Below the pieces are notes generated by a model. The model did no database searches, was not told the DNA's origin, and saw nothing but the letters and a program-made list of their open reading frames with translations. From the NCBI RefSeq assembly GCF_001427795.1, contig NZ_LMHJ01000005.1:43194-107193 (forward strand): DNA of 64,000 bases, in the 5' to 3' direction. The stretch comes from Nocardioides sp. Root682 (GTDB lineage: Bacteria > Actinomycetota > Actinomycetes > Propionibacteriales > Nocardioidaceae). Below, piece after piece: positions 10,039 through 18,995 of the stretch. The position numbers and the translations under genes were made by a program. The stretch's first letter is position 1; each line of letters starts with the position of its first letter.

Positions 10039-11409
10039 ATGAGTACGACGATCCGACGTCGAGTGCTTGCCCTGATGGCCGCGCTCCCGACGATCTTGAC
10101 GACGGCCCCAGGCGTCGCCGCCGAGACCGCTCCGCTGCCGGGGCCCGCTCTGGTGACGCCCACTGCCACCCTCGATTCGGCGTTGACCTGCTCCGCGGAC
10201 GTCGCCACCGCGACGAAGACACCGATCCTGCTCATCACGGGCACGATCGAGAGCCCGTTGCAGTCATGGAGCTGGGGTTACCAGAAGGTGCTGCGCGCGC
10301 AGGGCCACCCCGTCTGCATGGTGTCGCTGCCGGGCGGCGGCACCGGTGACATGCAGACCACGGTCGAGTACGTCGTCAACGCGATCCGTTCCGTGCACAC
10401 CACGGCCGGGCGCAAGATCTCCTTGGTCGGCCACAGCCAGGGCGGACTGCTGCCGGCGTGGGCGCTGAAGTACTGGCCGGACCTCGGCGACTACGTCGAC
10501 GACGCCGTGTTCCTCGACGCTCCCGTAAACGGATCCGACCTCGGACGCGTCTGCGACTTCACCCACTCCTGCCCGGGGATTGCCTGGGACATCATGCCCG
10601 GCTCGAGCTGGACCAGGGCCCTGACCCGCACGCCACTGGCGGTGTCCACCTCGGTGACCACGATCGGCGCTGGCAACACCGACCTCGTCGTGCCGGGTGG
10701 GGTCGCGACGAAGCTGAACGGCGCCTCCAACTTCGTCGTCGGAAACCTCTGCCCTGGCCGCTTCGTCTCCCACCTCGACATGCTCGCCGACAACGCCGCC
10801 TACGAACTGACCATGGATGCCCTGACCCATGCCGGGCCGGCCAGTTGGTCGCGCGTCTCGGGCACCGCCTGCTCCCGGACCTATTTCCCTGGCGTCGACA
10901 CAGCCGCGAAGACCTCCTATCTCGACCTGATCGGTGACGTGATCGACCTGGTCTTTGCCGCCGACTGGATCCCTGCGGAACCGCCGCTGCGCGACTACGC
11001 GATCGGGCTGGACGGCGACACGAACCTGTCACTGAACAAGCCGGTCACGACCTCCAGCAACCAGTCGGCGTCGTACGGCGGCAGCAAAGCGGTCGACGGC
11101 AGCTATGGCACGCGCTGGTCCAGCGCTTCCTTCCACGCCCTGAACTGGATCTATGTGGACCTCGGTGCGACGAAGACGGTCACTGGCGTGCAGTTGGGCT
11201 GGGAGAAGGCCTACGCGAACGACTACTCGGTCCAGGCGTGGGACGGCGCCGCATGGCGGACGGTCTACTCCACCGGGTCGGGTGACGGCGGAAATGACTT
11301 CATCCCGCTCGCCGACGTCAGCACCCGCTTCATCATGGTGCAGATGACGTACCGCGGCTCCGGCTATGGCAACTACTCGTTGTGGGAGATGACGGTCGCC
11401 GGTCACTGA
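10039..11409 (+). CDS. Secreted lipase with C-terminal F5/8-type (discoidin-like) domain
   Basis: The 456-residue product starts with a signal peptide (RRR, hydrophobic core, cleavage expected after VAA near residue 28). An alpha/beta-hydrolase lipase follows: nucleophile S133 in GHSQGG, likely acid D215 in NTDLVVP, His H245 in VSHLDML. Residues about 330-455 form a beta-sandwich of the F5/8 type (NLSLNKPVT, AVDGSYGTRWSS, WIYVDLGATKTVTGVQL), which usually binds sugars or cell surfaces. The lipase part resembles the CalB-like secreted actinobacterial lipases. I start at 10039 because the upstream extension of the frame lacks a signal peptide and this ATG follows GAGAGGA. Confidence 0.85.
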   Translation: MSTTIRRRVLALMAALPTILTTAPGVAAETAPLPGPALVTPTATLDSALTCSADVATATKTPILLITGTIESPLQSWSWGYQKVLRAQGHPVCMVSLPGGGTGDMQTTVEYVVNAIRSVHTTAGRKISLVGHSQGGLLPAWALKYWPDLGDYVDDAVFLDAPVNGSDLGRVCDFTHSCPGIAWDIMPGSSWTRALTRTPLAVSTSVTTIGAGNTDLVVPGGVATKLNGASNFVVGNLCPGRFVSHLDMLADNAAYELTMDALTHAGPASWSRVSGTACSRTYFPGVDTAAKTSYLDLIGDVIDLVFAADWIPAEPPLRDYAIGLDGDTNLSLNKPVTTSSNQSASYGGSKAVDGSYGTRWSSASFHALNWIYVDLGATKTVTGVQLGWEKAYANDYSVQAWDGAAWRTVYSTGSGDGGNDFIPLADVSTRFIMVQMTYRGSGYGNYSLWEMTVAGH

Positions 11410-11426
11410 GGTCGGTGCGCGACGAT

Positions 11427-12215
11427 TCACGTCGAAGTGCGGATGACCCGGGCGCAGAGGTCCGGGTCGTCGCTGAAGGGCACGTGTCCGCAGCCGGGGA
11501 GGCTCACGTGCGTGGCGTCCGTCAGGGTCGTCCGGGCTCTTGATGCCTGGGTGCGATGCGGGAGGAGTACGTCGCGGGTGCCCCAGGCGATGGTGACGGG
11601 GATCCGGGGGAGGTCTCCCAGGTCGGAGTCCTCGCTCCAGCGGTAGTTCCTGAAGCCGTCGAGCGCGTCGTGGAAGCCTGGGCCGTGGGCGAGTGCGTCC
11701 AGGGCGCCTCGCGCTTCGTGGACATCGATGCGCCATGGACGGCCGACCATCGCGGACATCACCAGCGTCCGGACCGGGGCGAGTCGGGTTGCGGCCGAGG
11801 CGCCCGGCCAGGTGGTCTGCAAGACGCTGTGCGCGCCTCCGACCAGGGTTCGGCACCACGTCTCTCCGGGGGAGTCCCAGAAACCGATCGGTGAGAACGC
11901 CGTCACGGCAGCTGCGTCGCCCCGGCGCCCGAGCTCCAGGGCGATGGCCCCGCCGAGTGAGTTGCCGACGACGTGTGGGCGGGTGAGGCCCAGGTCTGTG
12001 GTGAAGTCCCGTAGCCAGGTCGCGTATCCGACCGGGTCGGGGGTGAGGCCGGCCGGCAGCTTGCTGCGCCCGAAACCGGGCAGGTCGATGCTCACCACTT
12101 CATGGTCGGCGGCGAGCCGGTCGACGATCGGTTCGAAGACTTGTCGCCGGCTGCCGATGCCGTGGACCAGTACGACGGGTGAGCCGCTGCCCGTTCGGTC
12201 GTAGGACGTCGTCAC
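11427..12215 (-). CDS. Alpha/beta hydrolase (probable esterase)
   Basis: A 262-residue serine hydrolase: oxyanion motif HGIG at residues 19-22, nucleophile S86 in GNSLGG, late acid in AWGTRDVLLP and His in GCGHVPF. The GTG start overlaps the aldehyde dehydrogenase stop by four bases, so the longer upstream frame is not real. As the last gene behind a Baeyer-Villiger type monooxygenase it could hydrolyse the ester or lactone produced, as LipR is proposed to do beside MymA (inference). It is clearly related to the hydrolase at 20773, sharing ELGRRG followed by VTAFSP. Confidence 0.83.
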   Translation of the reverse strand: MTTSYDRTGSGSPVVLVHGIGSRRQVFEPIVDRLAADHEVVSIDLPGFGRSKLPAGLTPDPVGYATWLRDFTTDLGLTRPHVVGNSLGGAIALELGRRGDAAAVTAFSPIGFWDSPGETWCRTLVGGAHSVLQTTWPGASAATRLAPVRTLVMSAMVGRPWRIDVHEARGALDALAHGPGFHDALDGFRNYRWSEDSDLGDLPRIPVTIAWGTRDVLLPHRTQASRARTTLTDATHVSLPGCGHVPFSDDPDLCARVIRTST

Positions 12216-13726
12216 TGGTCGGCGTGGCCGCGCCGCGGCACCATGCTCGAGATGCCCTGCAGCTTGCGGCGGATGTCTCGGCCAGCGACCGCCTGGAAGA
12301 TCGCGGTGACGGCCCTGGACTTGGTGGCCGAGTACGGGTACCACGCCATCGCCTGGATCAGCGAGAGCTCGACCCGGTTGCTGACCACGGCTCGTGGACG
12401 GCAGTACTTGAGTACGGCGTACTCGCCGCCGAGACGCGCGCCGATGCCCGAGTTCTTCCAACCGGCCTGGGGGACCGGGAAGCAGGCGAGGTGTGCCTGC
12501 ACGTCGTTGACGTCGACCGCGCCGACCTCCAGCCGACGGGCGAGGTCCTTGCCGCGGCCCTTGTCAGCAGTCCACACGCTGGCTGACAGGCCGTAGCGTG
12601 AGTCGTTGGCGAGCCGGACCGCCTCGTCGGCGTCCCTGACGGACATGACCGGGATGACCGGGCCGAAGGTCTCGTCGGTCATCACGTCCATGGTGTGATC
12701 GACGTGGGTGAGCACCGTCGGCTGGAAGAAGCGCCCGCCCAGCACCCGCTGGCCCCCGGTGCGCAGCCGGGCACCCTTGTCCAGCGCGTCCTGGACGTGC
12801 TGCTCGACGATGTCGGCCTGTGCCGGCACGATCATCGGGCCGAGCTCGGTGTCGAAGCCCGGGTCCGCGTTCTGACGCAGGCTCTCGACCACGGCGACCA
12901 GCTTGTCGACGAACACGTCATGAACGGCCTCCTCGACGTACACCCTTTCGACGGAGGTGCACATCTGTCCCGTGTTGGACAGGGCGCCGAAGGCGATGCC
13001 TGCGGCGGCGTGATCAAGGTCGGCATCAGCGAGGACGATGGCCGGGTCCTTGCCGCCCAATTCGAGGCTGAACGGGATCAGCCTGCCTGCCGCCTGCTGT
13101 GCCACGATCCTGCCGGTGCGCTCGGACCCCGTGAACTGGACGAAGTCGACCTCGTCGACAACGGCACTTCCCACGTCACCGGCACCCAGGACGACACGGA
13201 ACACCGGTGGCGCGCCGATCGCGGACCAGCCGGCCACGGCCGCTTGCACTGCGGACTCGGTGACCTCGGACGGCTTCACCGCCACCGTCGCGCCGGCCAG
13301 GAGAGCGGGGATCGCGTCGAACAGGGACAGGGCGAGGGGATAGTTCCACGGGGAGATCACGCCGACCACGGGACAGGGCTTGTACTCGACCTCCAGGGCC
13401 TTGGTCGCCGTGAGCAGCCCGTGGGGTCGTGGGCGCCTCGGGGTGAGGAATGTCGATGCTTTGGCGGTGTAGTAGTTGGCCATGTCGACGGCGAGCATCA
13501 CCTCCAGGGGTGCCTCGGCGGCCGGCTTCCCGGTGTCCTGCTGCACGAGCGCCGACAGTTCGTCGGAATGGTCGAGCAACCAGTCGCGATAGCGCTGGAC
13601 GACCCTCACCCGGCCCTCGACCCCCAGCTCCTCCCAGGCGGGTTGGGCGGCGCGAAGCTCGGCGACGACGTTGCGTATGTCGACGTTGAGCTTCGACCTG
13701 GACCGGCTCGCGGTGGGGGTGCTCAT
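12212..13726 (-). CDS. NAD(P)-dependent aldehyde dehydrogenase
   Basis: A 504-residue aldehyde dehydrogenase with the PWNYP cofactor-site motif, general base Glu in LELGGKDPA and catalytic Cys in GQMCTSVERVYV. The closest subgroup by motif is the succinic-semialdehyde-like family. It oxidises an aldehyde to the acid. It overlaps genes on both sides by four bases (ATGA with the SDR, GTGA with the hydrolase), forming a coupled four-gene operon. The physiological aldehyde is unknown; it would plausibly come from the alcohol released after ester hydrolysis, oxidised by the SDR. Confidence 0.88.
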   Translation of the reverse strand: MSTPTASRSRSKLNVDIRNVVAELRAAQPAWEELGVEGRVRVVQRYRDWLLDHSDELSALVQQDTGKPAAEAPLEVMLAVDMANYYTAKASTFLTPRRPRPHGLLTATKALEVEYKPCPVVGVISPWNYPLALSLFDAIPALLAGATVAVKPSEVTESAVQAAVAGWSAIGAPPVFRVVLGAGDVGSAVVDEVDFVQFTGSERTGRIVAQQAAGRLIPFSLELGGKDPAIVLADADLDHAAAGIAFGALSNTGQMCTSVERVYVEEAVHDVFVDKLVAVVESLRQNADPGFDTELGPMIVPAQADIVEQHVQDALDKGARLRTGGQRVLGGRFFQPTVLTHVDHTMDVMTDETFGPVIPVMSVRDADEAVRLANDSRYGLSASVWTADKGRGKDLARRLEVGAVDVNDVQAHLACFPVPQAGWKNSGIGARLGGEYAVLKYCRPRAVVSNRVELSLIQAMAWYPYSATKSRAVTAIFQAVAGRDIRRKLQGISSMVPRRGHADQ

Positions 13727-14610
13727 CCTTTCGACTGCTTCTTCGTCGCTGTCTGTCGGCTCCGCGTGGTGGCGAGGTCGAGGTGCTCGGTGCGGTCACG
13801 GTAGGCCTGGCGGGCGGATTCGTCGGTGTTGACCCCTGCGTCATGGACGCCCGTGGCGTGCGCCACGAGGTGGCGCAATGCGGCCGGGAGAAGTCGCATC
13901 GGCGCCACCATCGCGTTGGCACGGAAGGGCACCAGTCGCAGGCCCCCGTGGTTCTTCTCGACCGATGCCACGATCGCGTTCGAGATGGCTTCGGGCTCCA
14001 CGAAGGCGATCTTGCGGACCAGCCACGGCTGCTTGACGCCGGCGATCAGCTGGGTGTTGACGTACCCGGGGCAGATCGTCGTCACCGTCACCCCGAGCGG
14101 AGAGAGCTCCTGGTCGAGCGCGTCACCGAGCCCCACGACGGCGAACTTGGTGGCGCAGTAGACGGCCACCCCAGGAGCCGCGACGAGCCCGGCGGCCGAC
14201 GCCACGTTCACGATCTGGCCGTGTCCGCGCTCGGCGAACCGCCGTCCAGCGAGCTTGGAGCCGATGACGACCGCCCGGACGTTGATGTCGATCTGCCGGT
14301 CGGAGACACCCTCGGTCTCTTCGAGGAAGGGCCCGGTCGGCATGATGCCCGCGTTGTTGACGAGGACGTCCAGGCCGCCGAGCTCGGCCTCCACCTCGTC
14401 GAGGAAGGTGGCGAATGCCGCTGCATCGGTCACGTCCAGGGGGAGTCCGACGACCTTCGCGCCGGTGTCCGACGCGATGGCGGCTGCGGTCTCGGCAACC
14501 AGCGTGGCGTCGATGTCGCCGATGACGACCTCATGCCCCTTCGAGGCGAACTCGCGGGCGGTCGCGGCGCCGATGCCCTGGGCGCCGCCGGTGATCGCAA
14601 TGCGCTTCAT
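13723..14610 (-). CDS. Short-chain dehydrogenase, Rv3085-like
   Basis: A 295-residue SDR with GGAQGIG at the N-terminus, NNAG, and catalytic S138, Y151, K155 (NVASAAG and YCATK). After the fold comes a 40-residue basic tail rich in Arg, Thr and Lys. In the mymA operon of Mycobacterium tuberculosis an SDR occupies an equivalent place. It probably oxidises an alcohol to the aldehyde or ketone used by its neighbours. It overlaps the monooxygenase gene and the aldehyde dehydrogenase gene by four bases each. Confidence 0.85.
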   Translation of the reverse strand: MKRIAITGGAQGIGAATAREFASKGHEVVIGDIDATLVAETAAAIASDTGAKVVGLPLDVTDAAAFATFLDEVEAELGGLDVLVNNAGIMPTGPFLEETEGVSDRQIDINVRAVVIGSKLAGRRFAERGHGQIVNVASAAGLVAAPGVAVYCATKFAVVGLGDALDQELSPLGVTVTTICPGYVNTQLIAGVKQPWLVRKIAFVEPEAISNAIVASVEKNHGGLRLVPFRANAMVAPMRLLPAALRHLVAHATGVHDAGVNTDESARQAYRDRTEHLDLATTRSRQTATKKQSKG

Positions 14611-16118
14611 GATGCTTCCTTCTCGTTCATGTTCCGGGACTGGCCGACCACGACGTAGTCGGTGAGCTCAACCTGCTTGGTGCGGCGGCGGTACTCGCTC
14701 ATCAGCCCGGGCCAGTTGTTGGTGACACGACCGTTGCTGTTGACGTACCAGCTCGTACAGCCGCCCTTGGCCCACACCGAGTTCGACAACCGGCCCTGCA
14801 CCTCTTCGCTGAAGGCGTCGTAGACGTCATGCTTGACGTCGAGGTAGGTGGCACCGGTGCGGTCGAGCTTGCGGACCGCGTCGACGATGTAGCGGGCCTG
14901 GCTCTCCAGGATGTAGACGACGGAGCCGCCACCGAAGTTGGTGTTGGGGCCGTACATCAGGAACATGTTGGGGAACGAGCTGATCGCCATTCCCAGGTAC
15001 GCCGCGGGACCGTCGGCCCACTGGGTGTTCAGGTCGACGCCACCCAGCCCTGACACGGTCATCGGCGTCACGAAGTTCTTGGCCTGGAAGCCTGTCGCGA
15101 AGATGATCACGTCGACCTCGTGCTTGACGCCGTCGGCGGTGACGATGCCGCCGGGCGTCACCTCGGTGATGCCGTCCCGGACCACGTCGACGTGGTCCTG
15201 AGCCACGGCGGGGTAGTAGCTCGACGACAGCAGGATGCGTTTGCAGCCGATCGTGTAGTCCGGGGTCAGCTTGCGGCGGAGTTCTGGATCCTTGACCTGC
15301 AGTCGCAGTTGCGCCTTGGTCGCCAGCAGGATCGGCGCCAGGTAGGCCTCGCGCGCCCGGTTGCTCCAGTTGCCGACGAGGGCCGGGTTCACTGCCTCAC
15401 CGACCGCCCACCAGGCGCCGCGGAAGGACTTCAGCACGCCCGGGACCTTGCGGTAGGCCCAGTGCTCGGCAGCCCGGTGCCCGTAGTCGGGCTTGGGAAT
15501 GAGGTACTCCGCGCTGCGCTGGAAGACCGTCAGCTCGCCAGCCACCTTGGCCACCTCGGGCACGAGCTGTACGGCGCTGGCGCCGCTGCCGATGACGGCC
15601 ACCCGCTTGCCGGTCAGGTCGACGTCGTGGTCCCACTCCGCCGAGTGGAAAACGTTGCCGGTGAAGCTCTCCAGACCTGTCAGGTCGGGCACGGACGGGC
15701 GGGTCAGCTGGCCACACGCCGGCACGAACACGTCCGCGTCGTAGGTGCCGCCGTCGGTGTCGGTCAGGAGCCACGACCCCGACTCCTCGTCGAAGACCGC
15801 GCTGGCGATCTCGGTCTCGAAGCGGAGGTGCTCGGTCAGCCCGTACTTCTCGACACAGTGCTCGAGGTAGGCACGGATCTCCGGCTGCGGCGCGAACGGC
15901 CGCGACCAGCTCGGGTTCGGTTCGAACGAGAAGGAGTAGAGCGACGACGCCACATCGCAGGCGGCGCCCGGATAGGTGTTGTGCCGCCACACCCCGCCCA
16001 CCCCGGTGGTGCGTTCGAAGATCGTGAAGTCGGTGTAGCCGGCTTGCTTGAGGCCAATGGCCGCAGCCAGGCCGCTGAAGCCGCTGCCGACGATGGCCAC
16101 CGAAGGTCGTTTGGTCAT
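14607..16118 (-). CDS. Flavin-containing Baeyer-Villiger type monooxygenase, MymA-like
   Basis: A 503-residue class B flavoprotein. FAD site GSGFSG (residues 11-16), NADPH site GSGASA (from residue 177), and between them the Baeyer-Villiger fingerprint F152-x-G154-x3-H158-x3-W162-D163. It inserts oxygen next to a ketone, or oxidises heteroatoms, using NADPH and O2. It is the first gene of a coupled four-gene operon and is divergent from an AraC regulator of 339 residues. That layout matches virS/mymA of M. tuberculosis, where the operon responds to acid and affects envelope lipids. Substrate here is unknown. Confidence 0.9.
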   Translation of the reverse strand: MTKRPSVAIVGSGFSGLAAAIGLKQAGYTDFTIFERTTGVGGVWRHNTYPGAACDVASSLYSFSFEPNPSWSRPFAPQPEIRAYLEHCVEKYGLTEHLRFETEIASAVFDEESGSWLLTDTDGGTYDADVFVPACGQLTRPSVPDLTGLESFTGNVFHSAEWDHDVDLTGKRVAVIGSGASAVQLVPEVAKVAGELTVFQRSAEYLIPKPDYGHRAAEHWAYRKVPGVLKSFRGAWWAVGEAVNPALVGNWSNRAREAYLAPILLATKAQLRLQVKDPELRRKLTPDYTIGCKRILLSSSYYPAVAQDHVDVVRDGITEVTPGGIVTADGVKHEVDVIIFATGFQAKNFVTPMTVSGLGGVDLNTQWADGPAAYLGMAISSFPNMFLMYGPNTNFGGGSVVYILESQARYIVDAVRKLDRTGATYLDVKHDVYDAFSEEVQGRLSNSVWAKGGCTSWYVNSNGRVTNNWPGLMSEYRRRTKQVELTDYVVVGQSRNMNEKEAS

Positions 16119-16193
16119 GCTTCAAGGCTCCCTTCGATCGGGGGCCCTCACTAAACGACTTCCCGCCGCAAACTTGCTCTTTTGCGCCAGCTG

Positions 16194-16209
16194 TCTGGAA
16201 TGATCCAGA
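16194..16209. promoter_or_regulatory. Palindrome TCTGGAATGATCCAGA at the AraC start codon
   Basis: Six-base perfect arms with a four-base spacer lie in the 92-base divergent gap, ending one base before the GTG start of the AraC gene. Located there it could serve as an autoregulatory operator, blocking transcription or initiation. No ribosome site precedes the GTG. Confidence 0.45.
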
Positions 16210-16210
16210 G

Positions 16211-17230
16211 GTGCGCGATCGGTGGAGCCTGCCTCGGTCCACCGCCAGCGCAGCGATCCTCGTGGAGCTCGCGGGGGAGTACGGCGTTCCTGCCGGGCCG
16301 CTGCTGGCGCACACGGGAATCGAGCTGGATCACCTCGCCGATCCGGAGGGCGAGATCAAGGCCGGCCAGGAGCTGATCCTGGTCCAGGAGCTCGTCGCAC
16401 GGCTGGGGCACGTCCGTGCCCTCGGTCTGGCCGCGGGCACTCGCTACCACGCGTCCACCCACGGTGTGTGGGGCTGGGCAGTGATCAGCAGCCCGACGGC
16501 CCGCCGTGCTCTGGAGGTCGGCGTCCGGTACTCCGAGCTGTCGTTCTCGTTTGCCGACTTTCGACTCGACGACGTCGACGGCAACGTCCACCTGATCCTG
16601 GACGACTCCGAGACTCCCGCCGAAGTCCGGGACTTCCTCATGGAACGTGACCTGGCGGCCATCGTCACGATCGCACGGGACCTGCTCGGGGTGAACCTCC
16701 CCGTGAAGGAGTTGCATCTCGCCTCGTCCGACCGCGGCTACGGTGACCGTTTCGAACAACTCTGCGCGGCAACCCCGATCTTCGATGCCGATCGGACCAG
16801 CCTCGTGCTCGCGGGCGAGGTCCTCGACCTCCCACTGCCGCAGTCGAACCCGCAGACTGCACTCCTGTGTGAGCGACAGTGCGCCGAGGTCCTGCAACGG
16901 CGGCACGCCCGGCTGGGCCTGGCAGGCCAGGTGCGCGACCTCCTCGTGCGCCGTGCCGAGATCACCGACCAGGACGATGTCGCCCGTGAGGTCGGCGTCA
17001 GCGTCCGGACGCTGCAGCGACAGCTCGCCGACGAGGGCACCTCGTTCCGAGAGCTGGCCGGCGAGGTGAACTGCCTTCTCGCTGAAGAGCTCCTTGGTGC
17101 GGGCCTGGCCGTCGAGGACGTGGCCCACCGCCTCGGATACGCCACTGCCTCATCATTGACGCACGCCTACCGGCGCTGGCGAGGGATCACGCCAGGTCAG
17201 TACGCACGCGCTGTTCGTGCAGGTCGATGA
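16211..17230 (+). CDS. AraC-family regulator, VirS-like
   Basis: A 339-residue regulator, nearly the length of mycobacterial VirS (340). It has an N-terminal helical arabinose-binding-like domain and a C-terminal double helix-turn-helix (VSVRTLQRQLADEGTSF, then LGYATASSLTHAYRRWRGITP). It is divergent from the MymA-like monooxygenase operon and presumably activates it. The GTG start has no visible ribosome site and sits just after a palindrome, which suggests a very short or absent leader. It ends convergently eight bases from the TetR gene. Confidence 0.85.
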   Translation: MRDRWSLPRSTASAAILVELAGEYGVPAGPLLAHTGIELDHLADPEGEIKAGQELILVQELVARLGHVRALGLAAGTRYHASTHGVWGWAVISSPTARRALEVGVRYSELSFSFADFRLDDVDGNVHLILDDSETPAEVRDFLMERDLAAIVTIARDLLGVNLPVKELHLASSDRGYGDRFEQLCAATPIFDADRTSLVLAGEVLDLPLPQSNPQTALLCERQCAEVLQRRHARLGLAGQVRDLLVRRAEITDQDDVAREVGVSVRTLQRQLADEGTSFRELAGEVNCLLAEELLGAGLAVEDVAHRLGYATASSLTHAYRRWRGITPGQYARAVRAGR

Positions 17231-17238
17231 CCTGGGCT

Positions 17239-17859
17239 CTAGCTGTCGGCTGACCGAGAGAGCCAGAGCTCCAGGAGGTGCTGGCGCGCGGCCCGCCACT
17301 CCCGGGTCACGTCGTCCTGGACGAAGGTGAGCATCGCCAGGCCGCGCATCGTCGACATCGTGGTGCTGAGCAGCTTGGTGGCGTCGTGACCTTCACTGAC
17401 CCACGGGTGGAGCAGCGTGGCTGTTCGGCCGATGGCTTCCATGACGTCTGCCTCGAGACCCTTCAGCGGTACGCGCAGCTCAGGGTCGGTACGGGCAGCG
17501 TTCCACAGTTCGATGGCAGCGGCGAAGAGCTCGCTCCGGTGCAGGTCCCACATCTGGTCGAGCATCCGCTCGATCGCGCGACTTCCGCTCAGCGCCTCCC
17601 TGTGCTCCCGGGCGAAGTCGGTCACGAGGCGGCTGGCCAGGTGACGGACCGCCGCGGTGACCAGTTCGGCCTTGTTGCCGAAGTGGTGGGCCTGTGCGCC
17701 GCGCGTGACACCCGCCCGTTGGGCGATCTCGGCTGTCGTGACGCTGGCATATCCGGTCTCGACGAGGCTGGCGATGGTCGCGTCCAGCAGCGCCGTCCGG
17801 GTGGCGGCCGTGCGCTCGGTCTGCTTCCGACGCTGCCGGGTCGCAATTGCTTCGGCCAT
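17239..17859 (-). CDS. TetR-family regulator
   Basis: A 206-residue TetR protein with a typical N-terminal helix-turn-helix (VTTAEIAQRAGVTRGAQAHHF, about residues 40-60, shown in part) and a helical ligand domain. It is the last gene of the minus operon hydrolase-ligase-racemase, 20 bases after the racemase stop. That makes it the best candidate to bind the two mirror-image elements at 21619-21645 and 21716-21742 and so control both divergent operons, perhaps including the mce genes; this is inference. The ATG at 17859 was chosen because it follows GGAGAC; longer upstream extensions overlap the racemase gene. Confidence 0.82.
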   Translation of the reverse strand: MAEAIATRQRRKQTERTAATRTALLDATIASLVETGYASVTTAEIAQRAGVTRGAQAHHFGNKAELVTAAVRHLASRLVTDFAREHREALSGSRAIERMLDQMWDLHRSELFAAAIELWNAARTDPELRVPLKGLEADVMEAIGRTATLLHPWVSEGHDATKLLSTTMSTMRGLAMLTFVQDDVTREWRAARQHLLELWLSRSADS

Positions 17860-17879
17860 GAACGTCTCCTTCGTCTGCG

Positions 17880-18995
17880 TCAGGCTGCGGGTCCATTGTG
17901 GGCCATCGGGTCGTCTGCCCAGGACGCCAGCACCTGCGTGGCGGCGACGGGTTCCAACCCATGCGGCGTCCCGCACGGCGTACGGTCGAACCGGGGCGCG
18001 GGCGCCGGTTGCGCGAGGCCGTCGACCTCGACGAAGGATTCCCGGGCGCGGTGGTGTCGGTGCGTCGGTGCCTCCCAGGGAGTCAGGACCGGAGTGACGC
18101 ACGCATCGGTGTCCTCGAAGGCAGCGGCCCACTCAGCGCGGGTCCGTTCCTTGAACTTGTCGGCCAGCAGGGCTCGCCAGCGTGGCCACCCCCGCGGATC
18201 GATGTAGGCAGGGAAGTCGTCGTCGACCTCGATCTCGAGGATCGCCTCGAGGATCGCGAAGAACTGGGGTTCGAGCGCTCCCACGGCGACGTACTTGCCG
18301 TCGGAGGTCTCGAACGTGTCGTAGATCGAGCCACCGTCCAGCAGGTTCGAGCCGCGCTCGTCGCCCCAGGTGCCGTCGTGGTGCAGGCCGTGGAACAGCG
18401 AGGTGAGCAGTGAGACGCCGTCGACGATCGCGGCGTCGACGACCTGGCCGCGGCCGGAGGCCTGTCGTTCCACCAGAGCGGCGAGGATCCCGAATGCCAT
18501 CAGCAGTCCACCACCTGCCATGTCGCCGAGGAGCGCTGCCGGCGGCACCGGCGGTGACTCGGCACGTCCGACCATCGAGAGCGCACCGGCGAGCGCGAGG
18601 TAGTTGATGTCGTGCCCGGCCCGGGGAGCGAGCGGTCCGTCCTGCCCCCAGCCCGTGATCCGCGCGTACACGAGTCGCGGGTTCGCGCTCAGCAACGCCT
18701 CGGGGCCAAGGCCGAGCCGCTCCGTCACGCCCGGCCGGTAGGGATCGATGAGTACGTCGGCGGAACGGACGAGGGCCAGCAGGGTCTGGAGGTCGTCGGC
18801 GTCCTTCACATCCAGTTCGACCTTGCGCTTGCCGCGGTCGAGTGGGCCCGAGGGGGCCGTGATTGCGCCCTGTGGCCGATCGATCCGCACCACGTCGGCA
18901 CCGAGGTCGGCGAGCAGCATCGCTCCGAACGGGCCAGGTGCCAGTCCGATCAGCTCCACCACCCGGATGCCAGCGAGGGGGCCGCCACGGTTCAC
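17880..18995 (-). CDS. CaiB/BaiF-type CoA enzyme, probable alpha-methylacyl-CoA racemase
   Basis: A 371-residue family III CoA-transferase fold protein. H128 (RAGHDINYL) and D158 (LLGDMAGG) correspond to the catalytic His/Asp pair of mycobacterial alpha-methylacyl-CoA racemase (H126, D156), supporting racemase rather than CoA-transferase activity. It would epimerise (2R)- to (2S)-2-methylacyl-CoA, required before dehydrogenation of sterol or isoprenoid side chains. The GTG start overlaps the ligase stop by four bases. It lies between the ligase and the TetR. Confidence 0.85.
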   Translation of the reverse strand: MNRGGPLAGIRVVELIGLAPGPFGAMLLADLGADVVRIDRPQGAITAPSGPLDRGKRKVELDVKDADDLQTLLALVRSADVLIDPYRPGVTERLGLGPEALLSANPRLVYARITGWGQDGPLAPRAGHDINYLALAGALSMVGRAESPPVPPAALLGDMAGGGLLMAFGILAALVERQASGRGQVVDAAIVDGVSLLTSLFHGLHHDGTWGDERGSNLLDGGSIYDTFETSDGKYVAVGALEPQFFAILEAILEIEVDDDFPAYIDPRGWPRWRALLADKFKERTRAEWAAAFEDTDACVTPVLTPWEAPTHRHHRARESFVEVDGLAQPAPAPRFDRTPCGTPHGLEPVAATQVLASWADDPMAHNGPAA

